This document shows, piece after piece, positions 24,288-35,469 of a DNA stretch of 64,000 bases (within the stretch, counting starts at the first letter, position 1; each line of letters opens with the position of its first letter). The position numbers and the translations under genes were made by a program. The stretch comes from Sulfuricellaceae bacterium. GTDB taxonomy: Bacteria > Pseudomonadota > Gammaproteobacteria > Burkholderiales > Sulfuricellaceae. The stretch spans positions 1 to 64,000 of the forward strand of contig JAUYFQ010000054.1 in assembly GCA_030690895.1 (NCBI GenBank), in the 5' to 3' direction. A model generated the notes under the pieces. It was not told the origin of the DNA. It was given only the letters and a program-made list of their open reading frames with translations, and ran no database searches.

Positions 24288-26330
24288 ATGAGCGAAACCC
24301 TAGCCCCTGACAACACCGAAAAAAGCCTGGACATGCTCCTGAATGAGCATTTTTCCGGCAAGGTCGTGCGCAAGGACCTGACCAAGTTGATCAAGGAAGG
24401 AGCGAACGTACCAGTCTACGTACTGGAATACCTTCTCGGGATGTATTGCGCCTCGAATGATGAGGCCACGATCCAGTCAGGGCTGATCAATGTAAAGCGT
24501 ATTCTGGCAGAGAATTACGTCCGCCCGGATGAGGCCGAGAAGGTTAAATCGAAGATCCGGGAAAGTGGGAGCTACAAGGTCATCGACAAGGTGACGGTTA
24601 AGCTCAACGAAAAGCGGGATGTGTATGAAGCGCTACTATCCAATCTCGGGGTGAAAAACGCCGAGATTTCCGACACTTTTGTACGCCAATTCGAAAAACT
24701 GCTGGTGGGCGGAATCTGGTGCATTGTGACGGTACAGTACCGCTTTGAGGAAAACCAGAAGGGCTCCCCCTTTACCGTGACCGATCTCAAGCCGATCCAG
24801 ATGCCCAATATGGACATGGCCGGGCTGTTTGAAGCCAGACGGGCATTTACCAACGAAGAATGGATCGATGCACTGATCCGTTCCACGGGTATGGAGCCTT
24901 CCTGCCTCAAGGAGCGGGTGAAATGGCATCTGCTGGCGCGCATGATTCCACTGGTGGAGAATAATTACAACTTCTGCGAGCTGGGCCCACGGGGCACCGG
25001 CAAGAGCCACATTTACAAGGAGATCAGCCCCAACAGCATTCTGATCTCGGGCGGTCAAACCACGGTGGCCAACCTGTTTTACAACATGAGCGCCCGCAAG
25101 GTGGGCCTGGTCGGGTTGTGGGATACCGTGGCGTTTGATGAAGTGGCGGGCATCAATTTCAAGGATCACGACGGCGTCCAGATCATGAAGGACTATATGG
25201 CCTCCGGCTCATTCAGCCGAGGACGCGAATCGATCAACGCCAATGCTTCGATGGTGTTCATCGGCAATATCAACCAGAGCGTGGAATCGCTGGTCAAGAC
25301 CTCTCACCTGTTGGCGCCATTCCCTGAGGTGATGATTGATTCCGCCTTCTTTGATCGTTTTCACGCCTACGTGCCTGGCTGGGAAATTCCGAAGATGCGA
25401 CCGGAATTTTTCACCAACCAGTATGGATTGATCGTCGATTATTTGGCCGAATACCTGCGCGAGATGCGCAAGTGGAACTTCGCCGACGCCATAGATAAAT
25501 GGTTCAAGCTGGGAAATAACCTCAATCAGCGTGACACCATTGCTGTGCGGCGTACCGTATCTGGCTTGCTGAAACTCATCAGCCCTCAGGGGGAATACGA
25601 CAAGGAGATCGTGCGTAAATGCTTGGAGTACTCCTTGGAAGTCCGTCGCCGTATTAAGGAACAATTGAAGAAGATCGGCGGCATGGAGTTTTACGATGTC
25701 CATTTCAGCTACATCGATCTGGAAGACAAGCAAGAGCGCTTCATCACCGCGCCTGAGCAGTCTGGCGGGGCGTTGATACCTGAAGGGCAGTTGAATCCTG
25801 GCACGCTTCACACCATTAGTGTCGGAACGGCTGAAATACCTGGCACTTACCGCCTGGAAATTCAATCCATCGCGGGTTCAGGAAAGGTGTCTGTATCAGG
25901 CGGCGCACCACGCGATGCCGTGAAAGTAGCGTTCGATTATTTCAAGGCCAATGCGTCGAGGGTCAGCGCGTCCATCAAACCCGACGAGCATGACTTCCAC
26001 CTGCAGTTGATGGAGCTACAGCACACCGGTTCGCCTGATGCTCTTACGCTCACCAGCTTCATCGCCCTATGCTCGGCTGCGCTCACAAAACCGATTCAAT
26101 CCCAGATGGTAGTGATGGGGGACATGAGTTTGGGCGGCACGATCGTCCAAGTGCGCAATCTGGCCGAAAGCCTGCAAGTGGCCTTCGATGCCGGCGCCAA
26201 GCGAATTCTGTTACCCACGTCGAGCGTGACAGACATCCCGACAGTGCCAGGGGAATTATTTGCAAAATTCCAGACCAGCTTTTATTCGGATCCGGTGGAT
26301 GCTGTGTTTAAGGCGCTGGGGGTGGAGTAA
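24288..26330 (+). CDS. brxL: BREX Lon-like AAA+ protein BrxL
   Basis: 680 aa. The hallmark of type 1 BREX: an AAA+ ring that binds DNA, with a C-terminal Lon-like fold. Walker A is GPRGTGKS (233-240), with a Walker B-like LWDTVAFDEVAG near 280-290. The C-terminus SLGGTIVQVRNLAE ... AKRILLPTSS is the Lon-like domain. The N-terminus MLNEHFSGKVVRKDLTKLIKEG is typical. It ends the BREX operon. About 100 bases downstream lies a frameshifted fragment, and the next intact gene (clpB) is on the other strand. Confidence 0.93.
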   Translation: MSETLAPDNTEKSLDMLLNEHFSGKVVRKDLTKLIKEGANVPVYVLEYLLGMYCASNDEATIQSGLINVKRILAENYVRPDEAEKVKSKIRESGSYKVIDKVTVKLNEKRDVYEALLSNLGVKNAEISDTFVRQFEKLLVGGIWCIVTVQYRFEENQKGSPFTVTDLKPIQMPNMDMAGLFEARRAFTNEEWIDALIRSTGMEPSCLKERVKWHLLARMIPLVENNYNFCELGPRGTGKSHIYKEISPNSILISGGQTTVANLFYNMSARKVGLVGLWDTVAFDEVAGINFKDHDGVQIMKDYMASGSFSRGRESINANASMVFIGNINQSVESLVKTSHLLAPFPEVMIDSAFFDRFHAYVPGWEIPKMRPEFFTNQYGLIVDYLAEYLREMRKWNFADAIDKWFKLGNNLNQRDTIAVRRTVSGLLKLISPQGEYDKEIVRKCLEYSLEVRRRIKEQLKKIGGMEFYDVHFSYIDLEDKQERFITAPEQSGGALIPEGQLNPGTLHTISVGTAEIPGTYRLEIQSIAGSGKVSVSGGAPRDAVKVAFDYFKANASRVSASIKPDEHDFHLQLMELQHTGSPDALTLTSFIALCSAALTKPIQSQMVVMGDMSLGGTIVQVRNLAESLQVAFDAGAKRILLPTSSVTDIPTVPGELFAKFQTSFYSDPVDAVFKALGVE

Positions 26331-26716
26331 GCGTGGTGGGACGTACTTGCTTTATCCCCGGGTTTCCATGAGCATCTCCACCTTAATCAATCGAATCTGA
26401 CCACATTGATTCAAATTCCAAGGAAACTCCCAATGCCCCCTAAACAACTGCAACAACTCGACGAACGCCTGAACAATTGGCGGGCTTGCCGACCCGGAAA
26501 GTGTGCGGGCAGCGTACCGCCAGCAGGTTCTGAAATTCACCCTGAGCTCAGTGGCACTGGAAAATGAGCCGGTGAATCCGCAATGACTAGCGACGCTGTT
26601 GAGTCAACCCGTCCGCTAGACGCCACCCGCGAACTGGCGACCTGCGCCGACCCGCTGCCTTATAGAGAAGTTGCAAAGCGCTTGGGGGCAAAGCGCAACC
26701 CAATGCCCCCACCACA
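26331..26716. other. 386-base intergenic stretch between brxL and clpB
   Basis: Holds the frameshifted fragment at 26433-26586 and otherwise no convincing gene. A short + frame from 26583 runs into the clpB 3' end and has no ribosome site or family resemblance. No clear transposon ends, attachment-site repeat or strong terminator was seen, so the right border of the BREX island cannot be fixed precisely. Confidence 0.5.
26433..26586 (+). pseudogene. Frameshifted short gene fragment after brxL
   Basis: ATG 26433 follows an AAGGAA site and reads MPPKQLQQLDERLNNWRA. The reading then seems to jump frame near 26485 and continues as ADPESVRAAYRQQVLKF and TLSSVALENEPVNPQ to the TGA at 26584-26586. 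The two halves join naturally if 2 bases are restored. I do not recognise the family. The SVALEN segment matches the S-x-x-x-E-N pattern of Fic-inhibiting helices, so a degraded Fic-related gene is possible, but this is weak. It could also be a small unknown BREX-linked gene. Confidence 0.4.
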
Positions 26717-29296
<2,580 letters not shown>

Positions 29297-29333
29297 GGTC
29301 TAGCTCCCATATAAGTTGACACTGACATCCAAG

Positions 29334-29359
29334 ATCAGGGGCGTACGTGCGAATTCAAG
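29334..29359 (-). promoter_or_regulatory. Predicted heat-shock (sigma32) promoter of clpB
   Basis: On the minus strand CTTGAA (29359-29354) and CCCCTGAT (29341-29334) are separated by 12 bases, close to the RpoH consensus CTTGAA-N(12-14)-CCCCATNT. They lie about 40 bases before the clpB start. The family is classically RpoH-controlled, which supports the call. Confidence 0.68.
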
Positions 29360-29488
29360 ACCCTACTGTCATTCTGGTCAAAACGCCTCGCACAATGATG
29401 AATCCTTCCGTAAATATATCGCGTAAAATCACCATCAATATGCTGTCGCGCCACCAAGCCAGCCTACACTTAAAAAAAGGAAGAACGC

Positions 29489-31141
29489 ATGTTTAATCAT
29501 TTCAGCATCCGCACACGACTCGTTCTGCTCGCTGGCTTTATGTGCGCACTTCTGATTGGCAGCGGATCGACCGGGATCGTAGTCATGAGCCAATTCCAGG
29601 CGGATCTGGTCAAAACCTATGAGCAGGATTTCGTCCCCACGGTTCAGCTTTTCAAAATCAGCGAACTGATGACCAATAGTCGCGAGCAGTTGCTGCTATC
29701 GCTTCAGCATGATCCGGCCAACCCGGGCAACAAGCTGCATGAACATGCGGTCAGCAAGCACACTGATGCCGTGCCACAAAATCTGGAGACAATTGCCAAT
29801 CTCTGGACTGAATTCGAGCGTTATCCGCTGTCCCCTGAGATAAAGTCACTTGGGCAAAAATTTTTGGACCAGCGCGCACGCTACATCGACGAAGGCTTGC
29901 ACCCCGTGCGCAACGCCATCCTTGCCGGCAAATATGAAGACGCAACGCGCCTCACGCTTCAGCGTATCAACCCCAATCATGAAGCAACCATCGCCACGCT
30001 TAACGAGATGGCCAAGCTCATGCAGGAAGATGCCAAACACAATCAGACCAGCGCAGAACAGCGTTTTTCCATGATGCGCAATCTGACCCTGATTGGTGTT
30101 CTGGCCGGGATATTGGTCGGCGTGCTGGCGGCTGCCCTTATTATCGGGGGCATCACGCGTTCGCTCACCGGCTTGCGCTCCTGCATCACGAGCATGCAGG
30201 AAAATAATGATCTGAGCCTGACAGCGCCCGTATTTGGCGAAGATGAAATGGCCCAGACAGCGACGGCATTCAACGCACTCTCCGGCACGTTCCAGGCCAT
30301 TATTCGGGATGTGAGGAACAGTGCGGAAAAACTGGCGGAAGCTTCCTCAGAGCTATCCGCCACTGCGGCCAGCGTCGCAGAAGGCGCCAACAGGCAGAGC
30401 GAGGCCACTGCCAGCACGGCAGCCGCAGTGGAGGAAATGACTGTCAGCATTTCATCGGTGGCCGAAAATGCCGCCGAAGTCAGCCAGATTTCTCATGAAA
30501 GCATGGAAGGGTCACAACACGGCAATACCGTATTGTCCGGCCTGATAGGGGAAATCTGTGATGTCGAGTCAGCCGTCGACGAAATTTCCGGCTCCGTAAC
30601 CGAATTCATGAACAGCACCATCACCATTACCAACATGACCAAGCAAGTCCGGGATATCGCCGACCAGACCAATCTTCTCGCTCTCAACGCTGCTATTGAG
30701 GCGGCGCGTGCAGGCGAGCAGGGGCGTGGGTTCGCCGTGGTTGCGGACGAAGTGCGCAAACTGGCCGAAAAATCGTCACACGCCGCGCGCGAAATCGATG
30801 CCGTGACCCAGGCGCTAAGCAGCCAGTCGGAGTCGGTCAACCAGAGCATAGAGCGTGGGCAGCGGTCACTGGCTTCGAGCCAGGAACATCTTGAAAGCGT
30901 GGTCGAGGCACTTTCCACCGCAACAGCTTCCGTATCGGGATCCTGTCTCGGTGCGGACAATATTGCCGCCTCGGTTCAAGAACAATCCAGCGTGGCGCAG
31001 GAAATCGCAAAAAACGTTGAACGTATCGCCCAGATGGTCGAAACAAATACCGCAGCCAGCTCGGAAACATCCGAGGCGGCTCAGCGTCTGGAGGAGCTGG
31101 CCAATACACTCAATGGCATTGTCGGCAAATTCAGGGTCTGA
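29489..31141 (+). CDS. Methyl-accepting chemotaxis protein with a four-helix-bundle-type sensor
   Basis: 550 aa. TM1 (about 10-31), a periplasmic helical domain (32-191) that looks like a 4HB_MCP ligand domain, TM2 (about 192-217), a HAMP region (217-270) and a cytoplasmic signalling coiled coil. The hairpin tip starts at D392 ([20 protein letters not shown], then [18 protein letters not shown]). No C-terminal NWETF-like pentapeptide for CheR docking: it ends KFRV. GGAAG at 29480-29484 is the ribosome site. It stands alone, without che genes. The ligand is unknown. Confidence 0.93.
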   Translation: MFNHFSIRTRLVLLAGFMCALLIGSGSTGIVVMSQFQADLVKTYEQDFVPTVQLFKISELMTNSREQLLLSLQHDPANPGNKLHEHAVSKHTDAVPQNLETIANLWTEFERYPLSPEIKSLGQKFLDQRARYIDEGLHPVRNAILAGKYEDATRLTLQRINPNHEATIATLNEMAKLMQEDAKHNQTSAEQRFSMMRNLTLIGVLAGILVGVLAAALIIGGITRSLTGLRSCITSMQENNDLSLTAPVFGEDEMAQTATAFNALSGTFQAIIRDVRNSAEKLAEASSELSATAASVAEGANRQSEATASTAAAVEEMTVSISSVAENAAEVSQISHESMEGSQHGNTVLSGLIGEICDVESAVDEISGSVTEFMNSTITITNMTKQVRDIADQTNLLALNAAIEAARAGEQGRGFAVVADEVRKLAEKSSHAAREIDAVTQALSSQSESVNQSIERGQRSLASSQEHLESVVEALSTATASVSGSCLGADNIAASVQEQSSVAQEIAKNVERIAQMVETNTAASSETSEAAQRLEELANTLNGIVGKFRV

Positions 31142-31296
31142 ATTCGTGCGTCATTGAGAACATTTGTGCATCGGCCCAGGGCCGGGTTGGATCCCGGCAG
31201 CCTTCAAATTTCAGACCCAATAGTCCATATATATCATTACAGCATCAATCACATCCGTTACACTTCCTTCATCATTTCAGGCGAGGTCACACGGCA

Positions 31297-32052
31297 TTGC
31301 GTCACTTTCTGCACATCATCGTGGTACTTGGTTTCATCCTGTCCGGTGGCCCGGCGTGGTCAGCTCAGGCAAAACTCGTGCTGGAGAGCGGCAACGAGAT
31401 TCCGCTCGACACCTATCCTGCACAAGGTGAAACGATCCTGCTGTGGTTCATGTGCGACGAGGGACACGGCTCGGGGGAATCTCGCATTGCAGGTGAGTTG
31501 GCGCAGCGGGGGGTGGAAACCTGGATTCCAGATCTGCTCGACGCGCACTTTCTCCCACGCCTGCCCAGCAGCCTGAAAGAAATTCCACCGCAGGAAATCA
31601 GTGAGGTCATCGCTCATACGGTTGCCGCCAGCAAAAAAAACATTGTTCTGGTCACGGCGGGTCATGGTGCTGCGACGATTCTGGCAGGCGCAAAACTCTG
31701 GCAGGCACGTACCGCCGAATCTGCTCGCACCAGACTGAAAGCGGTCATCCTGTTTTATCCCGATCTTTACGAGCTTCCCCCCGCTCCTGGCGTAGATGGC
31801 CAATACCACCCTGCAGTAGGCCAGAACCGCCTGCCGATTTTCATCTACCAACCCCAGCAGTCGCCTGGTTTGTGGTGGCTGGGTGCGCACAAAACCGCGT
31901 TGAGTCATGACGGCGTAAAAGTACAAAGCAAAGTTCTGCCTGGCGTGCGCAACCACTTTTTTGTACGCCCCGATCCAACGCCAGAAGAATCCGCCACCAC
32001 TGCGCGGCTACCCGAACTGATTCAGGATGCCATCAAGGAACTTGTTCAATGA
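31297..32052 (+). CDS. Exported alpha/beta-hydrolase-like protein lacking a clear nucleophile
   Basis: 251 aa starting at TTG 31297; GCGAGG at 31281-31286 is the only good ribosome site and no ATG fits. A signal peptide (1-22, ending PAWSA) is present. The body looks like an alpha/beta hydrolase: LLWFMCDEGHG near the oxyanion strand and VLVTAGHGAATIL at the expected nucleophile elbow. The elbow has Gly where the catalytic Ser normally sits (G-H-G-A-A), so classical esterase activity is doubtful. The stop overlaps the following TlpA-like gene start (ATGA), so the two probably act together in the periplasm. Substrate unknown. Confidence 0.65.
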   Translation: MRHFLHIIVVLGFILSGGPAWSAQAKLVLESGNEIPLDTYPAQGETILLWFMCDEGHGSGESRIAGELAQRGVETWIPDLLDAHFLPRLPSSLKEIPPQEISEVIAHTVAASKKNIVLVTAGHGAATILAGAKLWQARTAESARTRLKAVILFYPDLYELPPAPGVDGQYHPAVGQNRLPIFIYQPQQSPGLWWLGAHKTALSHDGVKVQSKVLPGVRNHFFVRPDPTPEESATTARLPELIQDAIKELVQ

Positions 32053-32549
32053 AAAAACTACTGTTCGTTTTTTGCTGCCTTTTCGCCATTTCTCTCGCCC
32101 AAGCCTCCGAACTCAAGCCCTGGAAAGGCGGCGCAACGCCCCCACTGGCGTTGAAGGATCTCGCCGGGAAGACCCATAAACTGGAAGATTACCGGGGCAA
32201 AGTCGTGATGGTGCAGTTCTGGGCGACCTGGTGCGCCCCCTGCCTCAAGGAAATGCCTTCCATGATGCGCCTGGAAAAGAAACTGGCAGGCAAACCCTTC
32301 GCCATTCTGGCTATCAACATGGGAGAGTCGGAGAAGGATGTCAAAACCTTTCTCGATACCAAGATCAAGGCTGACTTCCCTATTCTGATGGATCCGGACG
32401 CCCAAGCTATCGGTGCCTGGAAGGTCTTTGTCGCGCCCTCCACCTTCATTGTCGATCCCAAGGGAAGCATCCGCCACACCCTGCAAGGGGGAGCCGAGTG
32501 GGATGAGGCGGAGTATCTCAGGGCGATCGGTGAATTGCTGCCGAAATAG
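32049..32549 (+). CDS. Periplasmic TlpA/ResA-like thiol-disulfide protein
   Basis: 166 aa with a signal peptide (1-18, ending LAQA) and a thioredoxin fold containing WATWCAPC. The central insert and MDPDAQAIGAWKVFVAPSTFIVD (with the cis-Pro segment APSTF) fit the TlpA/ResA family, which reduces cysteines in exported proteins such as apocytochromes c. The start overlaps the stop of the upstream hydrolase-like gene by 4 bases. It is a second TlpA-type protein in the window, shorter than the one at 5017 and without its extra N-terminal module. Confidence 0.88.
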   Translation: MKKLLFVFCCLFAISLAQASELKPWKGGATPPLALKDLAGKTHKLEDYRGKVVMVQFWATWCAPCLKEMPSMMRLEKKLAGKPFAILAINMGESEKDVKTFLDTKIKADFPILMDPDAQAIGAWKVFVAPSTFIVDPKGSIRHTLQGGAEWDEAEYLRAIGELLPK

Positions 32550-32569
32550 GCCGCAAACTTAAAGCCTCT

Positions 32570-32842
32570 TTACCTGCGCATATCGCGCGCCCAGACTCTT
32601 TTCATCACCGCCACGGCCACGACATCCATCGCCGACGCAACGATGAACGCAATCCCCAAAATCGGGGCGACTTCAGATGGGAAAAAATTCTGCTCGCCGA
32701 GCAGCAGCCAAATCCCCCCCGCGCCAAACATCAACGCCGAGCCATACAGGGTATTTAACACGATCTGGCGGGACTTCTCCAGCGGAGCGCCAGCCTTCAC
32801 GTTATTCTCTTGCGGTGCGCCAACCTTGGTAAAATCTCGCAT
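32570..32842 (-). CDS. Small two-helix membrane protein of unknown function
   Basis: 90 aa from the ATG at 32842, chosen because GGAGG lies 6 bases before it; the frame is open 12 codons further. A polar N-terminus (1-28) is followed by two hydrophobic helices (about 29-49 and 57-78) and a basic tail. No motif recognised. It is divergent from nadC with only 47 bases between the start codons, so the two share a promoter region. Confidence 0.65.
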   Translation of the reverse strand: MRDFTKVGAPQENNVKAGAPLEKSRQIVLNTLYGSALMFGAGGIWLLLGEQNFFPSEVAPILGIAFIVASAMDVVAVAVMKRVWARDMRR

Positions 32843-32889
32843 TCTTATTCCTCCAGCTAGAATCTCAGCTACTATCATAGGCGAAAACC

Positions 32890-33723
32890 GTGAATCTGGA
32901 ATACTCCATCCAAACCAGCGTCAACACTGCCCTATCCGAGGATATCGGTAGCGGCGACCTCACCGCCGGACTCACCCCGGACGATGCGATTGCCCGGGCC
33001 ATAGTCATTTGCCGCGAGGCTGCCGTGCTGTGCGGTGCGCCCTGGTTCGATGCCTGCTTTCACCAGCTTGACCCGCAAGTCAGGATCAAATGGCTGGTCC
33101 GGGAAGGTGACCGACTTGCGCCCGACCAGACCCTGTGCGAAATCGAGGGCAACGCCCGCATCCTGCTCTCCGCCGAACGGCCAGCGCTGAATTTTCTGCA
33201 GACCCTGTCTGCCACCGCCACTGCCACGCGCCATTACGTGGATGCAATCAAAGGCGCCAACGCGGTGATCATGGACACACGCAAGACTCTGCCTGGCCTG
33301 AGATTGGCACAAAAATACGCGGTCAAAGTGGGAGGCGGCGAGAACCAGCGTATCGGCCTGTTCGACGGCATCCTGATCAAGGAAAATCATATCCTCGCGG
33401 CGGGCGGCATCGCTGCTGTTCTGGCACAGGCCCACCGCACCGCGCCGCATGGCATATCGGTGCAGATCGAGGTGGAAAGTCTGGACGAACTCGAACAGGC
33501 ACTGGAAGCTGGGGCAAAACTCATCCTGCTCGACAACTTCAGCCTCCCCGACATGCGACAGGCGGTGATCACCACTGCCAAACGCGCGGCACTGGAAGCC
33601 TCGGGCGGCATCACCCTGGAAAACGTGCGCGCCGTTGCCGCTACCGGCGTGGATCGCATCTCCATCGGCAGCCTGACCAAGGACATCAAAGCCGTCGACC
33701 TCTCCATGCGTATCGTCTTGTGA
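32890..33723 (+). CDS. nadC: Nicotinate-nucleotide pyrophosphorylase (quinolinate phosphoribosyltransferase)
   Basis: 277 aa, GTG start. Converts quinolinate and PRPP to nicotinate mononucleotide in de novo NAD synthesis. Recognisable: EDIGSGDLTAGL, ERPALNFLQTLSATAT, MDTRKTLPGLR, KENHILAAGG, QIEVESLDELEQAL, LLDNF and SGGITLENV...VDRISIGSLTK. Normal length. The stop overlaps the start of the downstream transporter (GTGA at 33720-33723). nadA and nadB are not in the window. Confidence 0.96.
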   Translation: MNLEYSIQTSVNTALSEDIGSGDLTAGLTPDDAIARAIVICREAAVLCGAPWFDACFHQLDPQVRIKWLVREGDRLAPDQTLCEIEGNARILLSAERPALNFLQTLSATATATRHYVDAIKGANAVIMDTRKTLPGLRLAQKYAVKVGGGENQRIGLFDGILIKENHILAAGGIAAVLAQAHRTAPHGISVQIEVESLDELEQALEAGAKLILLDNFSLPDMRQAVITTAKRAALEASGGITLENVRAVAATGVDRISIGSLTKDIKAVDLSMRIVL

Positions 33724-34568
33724 CCTCTTCCTGGATGATCGTCGCGGGCATCCTGTTCAGTTGCATGGGCGTGTTCGTCAAACTGGGCGCACAGCATTTT
33801 TCCAGCGCAGAACTGGTGTTTTACCGCTCTCTTTTCGGGCTGGTGGTGATTTATTTGATCATCAAGGCACACGGATACGCCATCACCACCACCCACTGGA
33901 AGATGCACCTGTGGCGCGGCCTATCCGGCTTTTTCGCCCTCATGCTGTTCTTTTATGCGATCAGCGTCCTGCCGCTGGCGACCGCTATCACGCTCAACTA
34001 CACCTCACCGCTGTTTCTCGCCCTGTTCACCGTCCTCATCCTCAAGGAAAAGCCTGGCTGGCTGCTGATTCTGGCGACCGCGATCGGATTCACCGGCGTC
34101 GTTCTGCTACTGCGCCCTACCCTGCATGCGGATCAGGTCACGGCAGGCCTGCTGGGTCTGGCGTCGGGTTTTCTCGCCGGCATCGCCTATCTCAACGTCA
34201 AACAGTTGGGCATGCTGGGCGAACCGGAGTGGCGGGTAGTATTTTATTTCACCCTGGTTTCGACGCTTGGCGGCGGCATCTGGATGGCCTTCCACACTTT
34301 TCATGCTGTCACCCTGCACCATCTTTTTATTCTGGTCGGACTAGGCACGACCGCCACCCTGGCACAGCTCGCCATGACCCGCGCCTACCGCACTGGCAAA
34401 ACCCTGGTAGTCGGCAGCCTGGCCTACAGTACAGTGATTTTCGCCAGCCTGTGGGGCATTCTGCTGTGGCAGGAAATCCTGTCATTCGATAGCTGGCTGG
34501 CGATTGCGCTGATCGTTCTGAGCGGCGTGATCAGCATGAGGGCAAGTCCGCGTTTACCGACTGTTTAA
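33720..34568 (+). CDS. EamA-family (DMT) membrane transporter
   Basis: 282 aa from GTG 33720, which overlaps the nadC stop; ATG 33735 is an alternative. The frame is open far upstream only as a shadow of nadC. Ten hydrophobic helices in two EamA repeats can be traced, from WMIVAGILFSCMGVFVKL to LAIALIVLSGVISM. The N-terminal repeat contains ATAITLNYTSPLFLALFTVL and KEKP, typical of the drug/metabolite transporter superfamily. The substrate cannot be predicted. Translational coupling to nadC may be only positional. Confidence 0.9.
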   Translation: MTSSWMIVAGILFSCMGVFVKLGAQHFSSAELVFYRSLFGLVVIYLIIKAHGYAITTTHWKMHLWRGLSGFFALMLFFYAISVLPLATAITLNYTSPLFLALFTVLILKEKPGWLLILATAIGFTGVVLLLRPTLHADQVTAGLLGLASGFLAGIAYLNVKQLGMLGEPEWRVVFYFTLVSTLGGGIWMAFHTFHAVTLHHLFILVGLGTTATLAQLAMTRAYRTGKTLVVGSLAYSTVIFASLWGILLWQEILSFDSWLAIALIVLSGVISMRASPRLPTV

Positions 34569-34590
34569 CGTAAAAAAACCCAGTTGACAT

Positions 34591-34747
34591 AGAAATATAC
34601 GAAACGAATCAACTGGTTGTCTGTGTTTTTCCATTCACCCATTTGGTGACGAGGTGATACCTTGTATCTATTTGAATATTTTTCGAGCTTTCGCCTTATG
34701 GCGAAATGCCTGCTTACCCCATTTCGTGTATTTCGTGTGTTTCGTGG
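34591..34747. repeat. Long hairpin repeat element, family A, copy 2
   Basis: The right arm (34719-34747) repeats TTTCGTGTATTTCGTGTG-type units and is nearly the same as the right arm of the copy at 4962-4988. The left arm (from 34591) is worn, but GAAATATACGAAACGAA is still recognisable. The middle shares GGTTG, a T-rich run and CCATTCACCC with copy 1, then continues with ATTTGGTGA as in the copy near 58.9 kb. It fills the 237-base gap between the EamA gene and the HAD phosphatase. No gene is seen in it. Confidence 0.72.
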
Positions 34748-34805
34748 TTGAATTGTGGTTTTAGCAACGTAAAATAAGCGCAACAATTTTGAAAGGAAAT
34801 CAACC

Positions 34806-35468
34806 TTGCGTCTGGCGCTTTTTGACTTGGACAACACCCTGCTTGCAGGAGATAGCGATTTTGAATGGGCTCAGTTCCTGATTGGGCAAGGCGTGCTCGA
34901 CCGGGAGGTTTACGAGGCGCGCAACCAGGCGTTTTACGACCAGTACAAGGCCGGCACACTGGATATTCACGAATTTCTGGATTTCCAGCTCAAACCGCTG
35001 GCTCGCCACCCCCGCAGCCAGCTCGATGCATGGCACAGTGATTTCATGCAGCACAAGATTCTGCCCATCGTCACGGCCAAAGGCCGGGAATTGGTCAGCC
35101 GTCACCAGAAGGAGTCTGATCTGGTGGCCATCGTGACCGCCACCAATAGTTTCGTTACCGCCCCCATTGCCCGCGAGTTCGGGGTGACGCACTTGATCGC
35201 CACCGAGCCGGAGCAAGTTGGCGGTGAATTTACCGGCATGGTTGCTGGCTTGCCGTCTTTCCGGGAAGGGAAAATCACCCGCCTCGAAGACTGGCTGGCC
35301 GGCCAAGGGCTCTCCTGGGCAAATATTTCAGAAAGCTGGTTTTACAGCGACTCCCTGAACGATTTGCCCTTGCTGCAAAAAGTCAGCCACCCGGTAGCCG
35401 TCGATCCGGACGACACGCTAAGAGCTTATGCCGAGGCCCATGGCTGGCCAGTCATCAGCCTGCGGTAA
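34806..35468 (+). CDS. HAD-IB family phosphatase (SerB-like)
   Basis: 220 aa starting at TTG 34806 with AAAGGAAA before it. HAD motif I is FDLDNTLL (D7, D9), motif II IVTATN and motif IV SDSLNDLP. The helical cap (about 17-85) with YKAGTLDIHEFLDF resembles the HAD-IB/SerB-like subfamily often annotated as phosphoserine phosphatase-like. The substrate is not predictable; it is not a clear SerB. It ends one base before the ABC permease gene, so the three genes at 34806-37174 are probably one operon. Confidence 0.88.
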   Translation: MRLALFDLDNTLLAGDSDFEWAQFLIGQGVLDREVYEARNQAFYDQYKAGTLDIHEFLDFQLKPLARHPRSQLDAWHSDFMQHKILPIVTAKGRELVSRHQKESDLVAIVTATNSFVTAPIAREFGVTHLIATEPEQVGGEFTGMVAGLPSFREGKITRLEDWLAGQGLSWANISESWFYSDSLNDLPLLQKVSHPVAVDPDDTLRAYAEAHGWPVISLR

Positions 35469-35469
35469 C

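Noticed and set aside
34569-34805. Cobalamin riboswitch before the HAD/BtuC/BtuD operon
   Set aside because: The gap is occupied by the family A repeat and no B12-box-like conserved sequence was seen.
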